DNA from: Stomatobaculum sp.
GTDB lineage: Bacteria > Bacillota_A > Clostridia > Lachnospirales > Lachnospiraceae
Assembly (NCBI GenBank): GCA_017449925.1
Contig: JAFSYO010000171.1
Location: forward strand, 1 to 61,688
Direction of reading: 5' to 3'
Length of the DNA stretch: 61,688 bases
Made by a program: the position numbers and the translations under genes. Each line of letters starts with the position of its first letter. Within the stretch, counting starts at the first letter, position 1. The notes beneath the pieces are model-generated. The model was not told the origin of the DNA. It did no database searches and saw nothing but the letters and a program-made list of their open reading frames with translations. Below, in pieces: positions 33,167-41,449 of the stretch.

Positions 33167-34840
33167 ATGTACCATATTGAACGATATAAGCGGAACCCTG
33201 TAGTTGACTATCCGGAAAGAGAATGGCCGAATAAGCAGATCGAAAAAGCACCCATCTGGTGCTCCGTGGACCTTCGCGACGGAAACCAGGCTCTGGTGGA
33301 GCCCATGGTCGTGGAAGAGAAGATGGAGATGTTCAGCCTGCTTCTTAAGCTGGGCTTCAAGGAGATCGAGATCGGTTTCCCGGCGGCTTCCCAGATCGAG
33401 TTCGATTTCCTCCGCCAGCTTTCCTACAGGAAGATGATCCCGGACGATGTCCATGTCCAGGTCCTGAGCCAGTGCAGAGAGCACCTGATCAAGAGAAGCT
33501 TTGAGGCGATCGAGGGCATCCCGCATCCCATCATGCACATCTACAATTCCACCAATACCCTGCAGAGGGATGTGGTGTTCCACGCTTCCAGGGACGACAT
33601 CAAGCAGATCGCCATTGACGGCGTGAAGCTGGTGAAGAAGTACATGAAGGAATTCGGGAGAGATGACATCATCCTCGAGTACTCCCCGGAGAGCTTCATG
33701 GGGACCGAGCTGGACTTCGCCCTGGAGGTCTGCGAGGCTGTGATGGACGAGTGGGGCATGGCGACGCCGGAGAACCCGGTGATCCTGAACCTGCCGCTGA
33801 CGGTGGAAATGAACACCCCGAACGTCTACGCTGACCAGGTGGAGTGGATGATCAAGCACTTCAAGAACCGCGACAGCATCATTGTTTCCATCCATCCCCA
33901 CAACGACCGGGGCACCGGCGTGGCGGCGACGGAGCTGGCGATCCTTGCCGGCGCGGACCGCGTGGAGGGAACGCTTTTCGGAAACGGCGAGCGCACCGGA
34001 AACGTGGACATCCTGACAGTGGCCTACAACATGTTCTCCCAGGGCATCGAGCCGCACCTGAACATCTCCAACGAGAAGGAGATCGCTGAAGTTTACGAGC
34101 GCTGCACGAAGATGAAGATCGACCCGAGACATCCCTATGCGGGCGAACTGGTCTTCACCGCATTCTCCGGCTCCCATCAGGACGCCATCAACAAAGGAAT
34201 GCAGGCGCTGCGTGAGCGGAAGAATCCTTACTGGGAGGTCCCGTACCTGCCCATCGATCCCAGCGATATCGGACGCCAGTACCAGCCGGTGGTCCGCATC
34301 AACTCCCAGTCCGGCAAGGGCGGCGTAGCGTTCATCATGGACACCTTCTACGGCTTCCATCTGCCGAAGGGTATGCACAAGGAATTCGCGGATGTGATCC
34401 AGGCCATCTCCGAGAAACAGGGCGAGGTGGCGCCGGAACAGATCTTTGCGGAGTTCAAGACGAACTACATCGACAAAAAGGAACCGATCCATTTCCGGAA
34501 GTGCCAGATCACGGACACCGAGCTTGCCGACGGCTCCTTCGCGACCCTTGCGAAGTGCACCTACACGGATCACGGCGAGGAAAAGTACTTTGAGGGTGTG
34601 GGCAACGGCCCCATCGACGCCATTCAGCACGGCCTGGAGGAGACCCTGGGCATCCAGATCAAGGTCCTGGACTACTCCGAGCACGCCCTGCGCTCCGGTT
34701 CCAACGCCCAGGCTGCTTCCTACATCCACGTCCTGGATGTATCCAGCGGCAATACCACCTACGGCGTAGGAATCTCTTCCAACATCACCAGAGCTTCCCT
34801 GCGGGGCATCTTCTCCGCAGTGAACCGGCTGTTCTACTGA
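33167..34840 (+). CDS. leuA: 2-isopropylmalate synthase (LeuA2-type)
   Basis: The 557-residue protein has the HMGL-like barrel (WCSVDLRDGNQAL with the metal-binding Asp, and SIHPHNDRGTG with the metal-binding His pair) and a C-terminal regulatory domain (about 430-557) that senses leucine in the family. It condenses 2-oxoisovalerate with acetyl-CoA in the first step of leucine synthesis. The long form and the start with NPVVDYPEREWPNKQ match the LeuA type of many Clostridia and Actinobacteria. It stands alone: no leuBCD or ilv genes are near, and it lies within polysaccharide genes. AAAGGAG lies before the ATG. A strong terminator follows. Confidence 0.95.
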   Translation: MYHIERYKRNPVVDYPEREWPNKQIEKAPIWCSVDLRDGNQALVEPMVVEEKMEMFSLLLKLGFKEIEIGFPAASQIEFDFLRQLSYRKMIPDDVHVQVLSQCREHLIKRSFEAIEGIPHPIMHIYNSTNTLQRDVVFHASRDDIKQIAIDGVKLVKKYMKEFGRDDIILEYSPESFMGTELDFALEVCEAVMDEWGMATPENPVILNLPLTVEMNTPNVYADQVEWMIKHFKNRDSIIVSIHPHNDRGTGVAATELAILAGADRVEGTLFGNGERTGNVDILTVAYNMFSQGIEPHLNISNEKEIAEVYERCTKMKIDPRHPYAGELVFTAFSGSHQDAINKGMQALRERKNPYWEVPYLPIDPSDIGRQYQPVVRINSQSGKGGVAFIMDTFYGFHLPKGMHKEFADVIQAISEKQGEVAPEQIFAEFKTNYIDKKEPIHFRKCQITDTELADGSFATLAKCTYTDHGEEKYFEGVGNGPIDAIQHGLEETLGIQIKVLDYSEHALRSGSNAQAASYIHVLDVSSGNTTYGVGISSNITRASLRGIFSAVNRLFY

Positions 34841-34844
34841 GATG

Positions 34845-34890
34845 AAAAAGAGGACCCCTCAAATTCCTTCTCCAGGGGTCCTCTTTTTTT
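34845..34890 (+). terminator. Strong intrinsic terminator after leuA
   Basis: A 15-base-pair stem (34845-34859 with 34874-34888) ends in CCTCTTTTTTT. The loop is 14 bases. The ribosome-binding site of the next gene starts four bases later, so termination and initiation signals are packed together. Confidence 0.85.
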
Positions 34891-34908
34891 AAAAAGGAGA
34901 TGAACCAA

Positions 34909-37821
34909 ATGGCGAATTTCTGTCCTGCCTGTGGAACAAAACTGGATCCCCAGGCAAGGTTCTGCCCAAAATGCGGCAAGATGATACCGCAGGATTCTTC
35001 GTCAGCGGCCCCGGCGTCGGGCGGGGGGCCGGTATTTCCCATGCCTGCCCCGGCGCCCGATTCTTTCCCGGAGGAGCAGGGGGGCCGCGGCAAAAAAGGC
35101 AGAAAGATTAAAAGCAGCAAAAACGGAAAAAGCGGAAAAAAAGGCGGATGCCTGATCCCCCTGGTCCTTATGGTGGGTTTCGTGGTCACAGCCTTCATAA
35201 CTCCCGGATTTCTGCGGGGACCGCAGGAGATCCCTGGTCTGCTCGAAGAGGACGACTGGTCTGACCTTAAGAAAGTGGAAGTCGGTCCGGATGATCCTTG
35301 GTACCAGTACCGCTACGATGACAGCACCGCCGCAAAGCTGCCGACGGAAACGGAAGACATTCAGCTGCGGTACAGCAAGGAGGACCTGGAAAATGCTCCC
35401 GTGATGACCGCGGATGTGAGCATCAGCGATCCGACGGCAGTTCTCGGGGACATCCGCGTGGATCTGAAAGGATGGAACCTGGAGTCCCGGGAGGACAGGC
35501 TCATCGTGAAGGAGCTGCCGGTGCTCAGGGAAGGCGAGGAAGGGTGGTCCGTCAAGTGCTACGACTTTTCCCTTGCCTCTGGACAGCATGAGTTTTCCTC
35601 GGACGTGGAGATCACGATCCCCCGGGAGGAAGGGAACGCTGGAGCGTCAGGCTTCATCTGGTTCAATGAAGAGGTCGGACGCTGGGAGGACGCGTACAGC
35701 GAGCCGGCGCCGGACGGAAAGAGCGACACTGTCTTCATCGACCACTTTACGCTTGTGGGGGCAAAGGAGTATGTTTTCGACCCCAAGGACATGAAACTGA
35801 AGAAGCTGAAGGAAGAAAAGGAATTTAAACTGGACTCCGGCATCTTCATGGAGGTGTATCAGCGCGAACACATCAATATGAGACAACCTGTGAAGATCCA
35901 CAGGGACAATCTCTTCAACATGTACAAAAAGATATCCCTCGAAGACGTGGGAAAGGTGGACCGGACCTTAAAGGCCCTGAACGAGCGGAGCGACGAAGTG
36001 GAGTTTTACCGGAAGGCACAAAGTCTCAACACCTATACGTCAAGGCTCTTCGGCGTGACCGGGGCCGTAGACAACTCAGTAACAATATACGAGGGCTTTC
36101 AGGACAGCACGAAGCCCAATTACCTGTCCGGCTTTCTGGCATCCTGGGACACGGTGATGATCGGGTGCAAGGTGAAGGAGGAGGCTCTGCTCGGAAATGA
36201 GCAGTATCCGAAAGCCCTTATGGAATCCGTAAAAAACAATCTCCCGGAAATTACGGGAGCCGCCATCGGCGTCACGGGCGTCTTTTTCTCAAATCCCATA
36301 ATGGCGGGCGCAGGGCTGATCTACTGGCTTGGCACCGGCCTGTACCACAATCTTTCCGAAAGCGGCACATGGGGCAAAAAGGAGAAGCCCACCATCAAAG
36401 ACATATACCGCGCGTTCTACAGCGAGGTTTCCGATATACGGCTGGACTACGGCTCTGATGCCGTAAAAGAGGGGTACAAACGATCATACCTCAGCGTCCT
36501 GATGAAACAGCCCCTCAGCATGGATGACAGCGAATTCGAGAAACTTGCCGCCGTCGTGAATAAAGAAGGTCTGGGCGGCAGGGAGGACGGCTTCAAGGGA
36601 TTTGACAAAGCCTATTATACGATCCTCAAACTTTACGCCGATCAGCCGGAGAGACTGGGGGTCGTTATGGAAGAGTTTCTTTATAGTTATGCTCATGCTT
36701 TCTGGGATATGCCGGACAAGGTGAGAGACAGTTATGTGGAGGAGTATTTCAAGAAGACATACCCGGACGGCATGCCCGCGACCAGCCAGGTTGAGCGGAA
36801 AAAGCTGTGCCAGGAATTCGTCACGGACATTAAGATCGACACGAAGAAGCAGCTGCTCGGCGCCCTGGAGAAGATGGCCCGGGAGGGCCGCAAAGAATTT
36901 CTAAAAAAAGCGGAAAAGGAGTTTCTGCCCGTCCTGAACACCATGCTTGTTTTCCATGTCAGGGATCTGTCGCTCCGGAACGGGGAACCGTTCCAGAAAT
37001 CCGTTTACTGCAAGGACTGGAGAAGTGTGAAGAAGAACCAGGAGCTGAAGTTCCAGCGCGGCATGAAATATGATGACAAAAACCTGCGAACCACCATGCG
37101 CTTCGGCGGCAAAGTCGAGATGGAGCCCCAGTTCCTTCCCATGCTCAAGGAACCCTGGGAGAACAGTAAGGAAAAGTACTACCCCTATCTTCCCGGCTTC
37201 ATCCCGACCGCCATTGAGGATGCCAAGGACTGTGACATTGTTTACTCCTGCACTTACTACCATTACCTGATGATGGGGGCTCCCGACCGGATCATGTTCC
37301 GTGCCTCAGGAAGGTGGGACAAGGATGTTGAGGAACTCTGGGGCAAAATCGAGCTTCCGGAGATGACCGGCCAGAAACAGGTCGATATTTACGTCGAGGT
37401 CGGGGAAAGAGGCCTCGGGAAATTCGAAGGATTCTGGAAAGGAACCGGCGGCAACAAAAAGACGGTCGGAATCGGCTATAATAAGGAGAAGTTTGTAGCT
37501 TACGGGGAAAAGGAAGGGAAACTGTCCGACGGATTGGAAGTGGACAGCTATAAGGCGGATCTGAAGAACAACCGGCTTTTCCTCTATTCCCCGGGGTTTA
37601 AAGGGGAAACCCTGGAATGCAGGCTGGAGGGACCGGACAAACTGGTCATCGTCAACGGGGCAGAGACGTATCGTTACACGAGGACGAAGGATGGCGGTCC
37701 GCCGCTCAGCACCTATACCGAGAAGCGTACTGCGAGCTCGAACCTGGGCGGAGGCGTTGGAACGACTGTTAATTCGCTCACCTTCGGACCCAACAGTAAA
37801 ACAAAGAAAAAGGATAAGTAA
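34909..37821 (+). CDS. Large zinc-ribbon membrane protein of unknown function
   Basis: The 970-residue protein starts with a zinc ribbon (Cys5, Cys8, Cys19, Cys22). A Pro/Ser-rich and then Lys/Gly-rich basic segment follows, then one membrane helix (about 81-100, CLIPLVLMVGFVVTAF), so about 870 residues would lie outside. Two features can be pointed out: a beta domain around 150-290 (VEITIPREEG, RWEDAYSEPAPDGKSD, FIDHFTLVGAKEY) and a Gly/Ala hydrophobic stretch around 440-475. I recognise no enzymatic motif. Codon use is somewhat more A/T-tolerant than in the neighbours. The ATG at 34909 is preferred because AAGGAG touches the ATG at 34900. It has the same plan as the protein at 25486. Confidence 0.72.
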   Translation: MANFCPACGTKLDPQARFCPKCGKMIPQDSSSAAPASGGGPVFPMPAPAPDSFPEEQGGRGKKGRKIKSSKNGKSGKKGGCLIPLVLMVGFVVTAFITPGFLRGPQEIPGLLEEDDWSDLKKVEVGPDDPWYQYRYDDSTAAKLPTETEDIQLRYSKEDLENAPVMTADVSISDPTAVLGDIRVDLKGWNLESREDRLIVKELPVLREGEEGWSVKCYDFSLASGQHEFSSDVEITIPREEGNAGASGFIWFNEEVGRWEDAYSEPAPDGKSDTVFIDHFTLVGAKEYVFDPKDMKLKKLKEEKEFKLDSGIFMEVYQREHINMRQPVKIHRDNLFNMYKKISLEDVGKVDRTLKALNERSDEVEFYRKAQSLNTYTSRLFGVTGAVDNSVTIYEGFQDSTKPNYLSGFLASWDTVMIGCKVKEEALLGNEQYPKALMESVKNNLPEITGAAIGVTGVFFSNPIMAGAGLIYWLGTGLYHNLSESGTWGKKEKPTIKDIYRAFYSEVSDIRLDYGSDAVKEGYKRSYLSVLMKQPLSMDDSEFEKLAAVVNKEGLGGREDGFKGFDKAYYTILKLYADQPERLGVVMEEFLYSYAHAFWDMPDKVRDSYVEEYFKKTYPDGMPATSQVERKKLCQEFVTDIKIDTKKQLLGALEKMAREGRKEFLKKAEKEFLPVLNTMLVFHVRDLSLRNGEPFQKSVYCKDWRSVKKNQELKFQRGMKYDDKNLRTTMRFGGKVEMEPQFLPMLKEPWENSKEKYYPYLPGFIPTAIEDAKDCDIVYSCTYYHYLMMGAPDRIMFRASGRWDKDVEELWGKIELPEMTGQKQVDIYVEVGERGLGKFEGFWKGTGGNKKTVGIGYNKEKFVAYGEKEGKLSDGLEVDSYKADLKNNRLFLYSPGFKGETLECRLEGPDKLVIVNGAETYRYTRTKDGGPPLSTYTEKRTASSNLGGGVGTTVNSLTFGPNSKTKKKDK

Positions 37822-37887
37822 GCAGCGGTAAAGCAGCGGGTCAAGTAAAAGTAGAAACCGGGCCGCATCCGGTCCTGTGAGGCACGA

Positions 37888-38970
37888 ATGAATATAGTTT
37901 ACGTATCGAATGAGAATTACGCGCGGCATCTGGGGGTCTCCATCTGCTCGCTGTATGACAGCAACGCGGAGGAGGAGCGCCTGGAGGTTTTTGTGCTGGA
38001 TACAGGGATCACGCCCGGATCCCGCGGCAGGCTGAAGCAGATCGCCCGGGATTTTGGGCGGGAGATCCATTTTCTGGCGCTGGAAAATCTGGAGAGACGG
38101 TTTACGGAGGCCATGAAGGCCGCCGCAGGAACTACGGAAGTGCCGGACTCTGTGGATACGGGCAGCTTCGACATCAGCACCATGGGCCGTCTTTTTGTCG
38201 GGGAGATGCTCCCGCGTGAAATGCGCCGTGTGCTGTACCTTGACTGCGACACCGTGGTTCTGAAGCCTCTTCACCGTCTCTGGGAGACGAAGCTCGGAGC
38301 GGGCGGAAGCGCGGGCCATGCCGGCGCGGATTTTGTCATGGCTGCGGTCCAGGAGCCGACCATTTACGAAGAAGTAAAGCAGTATCTTGACATCCGGAAA
38401 GAGGAGCCTTACTTCAATGCCGGTGTCCTGCTGATCGATCTGAAGCGCTGGCGGGAGGAAGACCTGACGAGGAAAGTCCTGAAATACTACGCCGGCATTG
38501 CGGAAAAAAGCCTGTTCAACGATCAGGACGCCCTGAACGGCCTGCTGAAGGGCCGCATCCGTACCCTTTCCCCCAGGTGGAACTTCTTCACGAACTACCG
38601 TTACTTTCGCTTCGACACGCTGTGCCGCATGCAGCCCTCCTACCGGCGTATCCCGGAGAAAGTCTTCCGGAAAGCGAAACGTTACCCGGCGGTGATCCAC
38701 TACGCGGGCGACGAACGGCCCTGGCGCGCAGGCGCCCTGAATTACTACGGCAAAGCCTACGAGCGTTATCTTGAAATGACGCCCTGGAAAGGAACGCCGA
38801 AGGAGAAAGGGAAGGAACTTTTCCTTCTCCTGTACCACGGAATGGACCTTGTCACACTGGTGTTCCCCGGTATCCGGGCGGCAGTGAGCAAGGCATATAT
38901 CCGGAAATGCATCGCAGAGAGAAAAGCGCGGCAGGAGAAAAAACATGAAAACAGCTTGTATCATCCTTAA
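37888..38970 (+). CDS. Glycosyltransferase family 8
   Basis: The 360-residue protein starts MNIVYVSNENYARHLGVSICSLYD and has the GT8 metal site YLDCDTVVLKPL (DxD), the segment YFNAGVLLIDLKRWRE, NDQDALN and the late HYAGDERPW. GT8 enzymes are retaining and use UDP-glucose, UDP-galactose or related donors. The acceptor is unknown. The C-terminal 70 residues are basic and hydrophobic, fitting membrane association. Its end overlaps the next GT2 gene by 26 bases. The 66 bases before it contain no clear promoter. Confidence 0.9.
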   Translation: MNIVYVSNENYARHLGVSICSLYDSNAEEERLEVFVLDTGITPGSRGRLKQIARDFGREIHFLALENLERRFTEAMKAAAGTTEVPDSVDTGSFDISTMGRLFVGEMLPREMRRVLYLDCDTVVLKPLHRLWETKLGAGGSAGHAGADFVMAAVQEPTIYEEVKQYLDIRKEEPYFNAGVLLIDLKRWREEDLTRKVLKYYAGIAEKSLFNDQDALNGLLKGRIRTLSPRWNFFTNYRYFRFDTLCRMQPSYRRIPEKVFRKAKRYPAVIHYAGDERPWRAGALNYYGKAYERYLEMTPWKGTPKEKGKELFLLLYHGMDLVTLVFPGIRAAVSKAYIRKCIAERKARQEKKHENSLYHP

Positions 38971-39841
38971 TTATAATGACGCGGATACGACGATCGCCCA
39001 GATCAGGCGGATCCGCGATTACAAAAGCCTGGATGCGGTGGTGGTAGTGGACAATGCTTCCACCGATGACAGCGTGGCGAGGCTTACGGAATATGTGGGC
39101 GGGAAGGTGACCCTTCTTGAGTCAGAGACCAACGGAGGCTACGGGGCCGGCAATAACCTTGGGGTCCGCCTTGCCTCCGAAATGCTTCGGGCGAAGTACT
39201 GCCTGATCGCCAACCCGGACGCGGAGTTCTCGGATAAGTGCGCAGCCGCCCTGGTCCGCAGTATGGAGGAGCACCCGGAGCTTGGCGTCATCGCCCCCGT
39301 CATGGTAAACCCGAACCTGCCGGTGAAGGCCGGCATCCCCGGCACCCGGGAGAACGTTCTTACCGGCGCTGCCGCGTGGCCCCTGCGCCCCTGGCTGTAC
39401 GACCTTCTGGAGTCGGGCCCTGTGAGCCGGCGCGTTTTTACGGGCATTCTGCATTATCCGCGCTGGCGCTACATCGGTCGGAAGCTGGTGCCGGTGGACT
39501 GCGTGCCCGGTTCCCTGCTCCTTGTGGATACGGGAAAGTTCCTGCAGTCGGGCGGGTACGATGAGAATGTGTTCCTTTACGGAGAGGAATATATGCTGGG
39601 CCATGCAATGCGCCTGCTGGGATACCGCACAGCGCTCCTGACGGATTCATTCTTCATGCACAGGCATGCCGGGACCATCGGGAAAAGCTACCGGAAGCTC
39701 CTGGAGAGGCAGAAGCTCCGCGAGAAGAGCACCCTTTACTACTACAAGGAATACCTGGGGATCAATTCCCTGCAGGAACTCGTGACGAAACTGTTCTACG
39801 CGGCGGTGAACCTGGAGGTGCGCCTGTTCGCGGAGAAGTAA
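38945..39841 (+). CDS. Glycosyltransferase family 2 (rhamnosyltransferase-like)
   Basis: The 298-residue protein has CIILNYNDADTTIAQIRRI, VVDNASTDDSVARL, ETNGGYGAGNNLG and ANPDAEF as metal-site strand, a set typical of WbbL-like GT2 enzymes. The segment DCVPGSLLLVDTGKFLQSGGYDENVFLYGEE corresponds to the acceptor-side motif with Asp/Glu near the catalytic base. It overlaps the GT8 gene by 26 bases. The next gene, a flippase, follows after 26 bases with AAGGAAGAG before its start. Confidence 0.88.
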   Translation: MKTACIILNYNDADTTIAQIRRIRDYKSLDAVVVVDNASTDDSVARLTEYVGGKVTLLESETNGGYGAGNNLGVRLASEMLRAKYCLIANPDAEFSDKCAAALVRSMEEHPELGVIAPVMVNPNLPVKAGIPGTRENVLTGAAAWPLRPWLYDLLESGPVSRRVFTGILHYPRWRYIGRKLVPVDCVPGSLLLVDTGKFLQSGGYDENVFLYGEEYMLGHAMRLLGYRTALLTDSFFMHRHAGTIGKSYRKLLERQKLREKSTLYYYKEYLGINSLQELVTKLFYAAVNLEVRLFAEK

Positions 39842-39867
39842 GAACGGAAGAGAAGGAAGAGAAGCAG

Positions 39868-41145
39868 ATGAGAGACAGTTGGAACAGAATTCTACTGGGC
39901 GGTGAGGGAAACGCCGCCCGCAGAAATGTTCTCTGGAACACAGTTGGAAGCGCGGTCTACGCGCTGACCAGCATGCTTCTCGGCGCCCTGGTGACAAGGG
40001 TCCTGGGGGCAGATGCCGGCGGCATCTTTTTCTTTGCTTTCTCCACCTTTGGACAGCAGATGTACATCGGCGCCTATTTCGGCATGCGTCCCCTGCAGGT
40101 CACGGACACGGCAGGACGCCACAGCTTCGGTGAATACCGCCGCTTCCGGTACATGACCTGTGCCGGTTCATTGGCCGCGGCTTTATGCTATGCTTTTCTG
40201 TTTTCCAAAAGCGGCATGGCCAGGACAGTGCTTCTCCTCATGGTGGTCTACAAAGTTCTGGACGGCTTCGCCGACTGCTTCGATTCGGAATTCCAGCGGC
40301 AGGGCCGCCTGGACCTGACCGGAAAAAGCAATGCTTTCCGCACCCTGGTCTCGGTGTTCTTTTTCTCCCTGGTCATGTTCCTGACAAAGGACCTGGTCCT
40401 TTCCTGTACGGCGGCGGTGCTGGGTCAGGCGGCCGGGATCCTGCTGTTCTGCGTCAGTCCTCTGACTGCGTTTCCCGGACTTCGGTACGAAGTGCGCGGC
40501 GGAAGCTCGGCGGAACTGTTCCGGGAGAGCCTGTGGCTGTTCCTCGCGGCATTTCTTGATCTCTACATTTTTGCCGCCTCAAAGTACGCCGTGAACCGCT
40601 TCATGACGGACGCGGACAACAGTTACTACACCACGATCTTCATCCCGACCTCCGTCATCAACCTCATGGCGAACTTCGTGATCCGGCCGGTGCTGACACT
40701 GCTTTCCGGGGACCGGGACCGCGGGGACAGCGCGCATTTCCGGAGCCTGGTGCTGAAGATCTGCGCCCTCATCGCAGCCCTCACTGCCTTGGGAATGGCA
40801 GCCGCGTGGCTCATGGGCATCCCCGTCCTTTCCTTCCTCGTCGGAAAAACTGCAGGACAGGCGCTGCAGGCCTACCGCGGAGCCTTGGTCATGGTGATCC
40901 TCGGTGGTGGTTTTTACGCGCTGTTAAATCTGCTATACTATATTCTGGTGATTTTCGGCAGACAGAAACTGATCTTCCTTATCTACTGCGGGACCACGCT
41001 TTTTGCGAAGATCCTTTCTGACCGTCTGGTGCAGCTTCGGGGCATTCCCGGCGCGGCCCTTTCCTACCTGATCGTCATGGCGGTGCTGGCGGGCCTGTTC
41101 GCCCTCGCTGCGCTTATGACAGGGAAAATTGAAAATACAAACTAA
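39868..41145 (+). CDS. Polysaccharide flippase (MOP superfamily, Wzx-like)
   Basis: The 425-residue hydrophobic protein has about 12 predicted membrane helices. The N-terminus NVLWNTVGSAVYALTSMLLGALVTRVLGADAGGIFFFAF matches the start of Wzx/RfbX-type exporters. It is shorter than, and not obviously a close copy of, the flippase at 21291. It would move a lipid-linked repeat unit outward. Since a Wzm/Wzt ABC exporter also lies downstream, two export routes are encoded in one region. A 304-base repeat-rich leader follows before the next gene. Confidence 0.87.
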   Translation: MRDSWNRILLGGEGNAARRNVLWNTVGSAVYALTSMLLGALVTRVLGADAGGIFFFAFSTFGQQMYIGAYFGMRPLQVTDTAGRHSFGEYRRFRYMTCAGSLAAALCYAFLFSKSGMARTVLLLMVVYKVLDGFADCFDSEFQRQGRLDLTGKSNAFRTLVSVFFFSLVMFLTKDLVLSCTAAVLGQAAGILLFCVSPLTAFPGLRYEVRGGSSAELFRESLWLFLAAFLDLYIFAASKYAVNRFMTDADNSYYTTIFIPTSVINLMANFVIRPVLTLLSGDRDRGDSAHFRSLVLKICALIAALTALGMAAAWLMGIPVLSFLVGKTAGQALQAYRGALVMVILGGGFYALLNLLYYILVIFGRQKLIFLIYCGTTLFAKILSDRLVQLRGIPGAALSYLIVMAVLAGLFALAALMTGKIENTN

Positions 41146-41147
41146 TT

Positions 41148-41202
41148 TGTTTTCGGCGGGGCAGTTGGGGCCAGGCAATCTGTTTTCGGCGGGGCAGTTG
41201 GG
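41148..41202 (+). repeat. Pair of 22-bp direct repeats with 33-bp period
   Basis: Two identical copies (41148-41169 and 41181-41202), each containing TTTTCGGCGGGGCAGTTGGG, are separated by 11 bases. The first begins three bases after the flippase stop codon. Confidence 0.9.
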
Positions 41203-41204
41203 TG

Positions 41205-41329
41205 TATATGCGGAAGTAGCGAAATGCACTCCCTGGCCAGGGCAGGAAAACAGGCAGAAACACTTGAGTTTTTCTCTTTTTAGAAGATAGCTGGGGCTAT
41301 ATGCGAAAGTAATGAAATGCACTCCCTTG
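41205..41329 (+). repeat. Pair of 32-bp direct repeats with 93-bp period
   Basis: Copies at 41205-41236 and 41298-41329 share 28 of 32 bases. The core is TATATGCG, then AAGTA, then GAAATGCACTCCC. Weaker similarity extends about 10 bases upstream. Copy 1 runs into the palindrome CCCTGGCCAGGG (41231-41242). Confidence 0.9.
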
Positions 41330-41448
41330 ATACTTAGATAAGGCAGGGAGTGCAAATCAGAAGTTAGCCGAAATAGCCCCAAAGGTAAGATGATTAGTTG
41401 ACATAATCTCATTATATTGAGGCATATCAATAAACCCAGGGGAGTGCA
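41293..41448 (+). promoter_or_regulatory. Predicted structured mRNA leader able to mask the ribosome-binding site
   Basis: GGGGCTAT (41293-41300) pairs with ATAGCCCC (41373-41380), enclosing a second helix of TGCACTCCC (41318-41326) with GGGAGTGCA (41346-41354). The same nine bases GGGAGTGCA recur at 41440-41448, where they include the ribosome-binding site of the gene at 41450, and TGCACTCCC also occurs at 41225-41233. The leader can therefore fold either with the ribosome site free or with it paired. A TTGACA at 41398 lacks a good -10. If transcription started there, the leader would be excluded. Confidence 0.5.
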
Positions 41449-41449
41449 G

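Noticed and set aside
41148..41380. CRISPR array
   Set aside because: Only two copies of each repeat, unequal spacing, no cas genes and no series of unique spacers.
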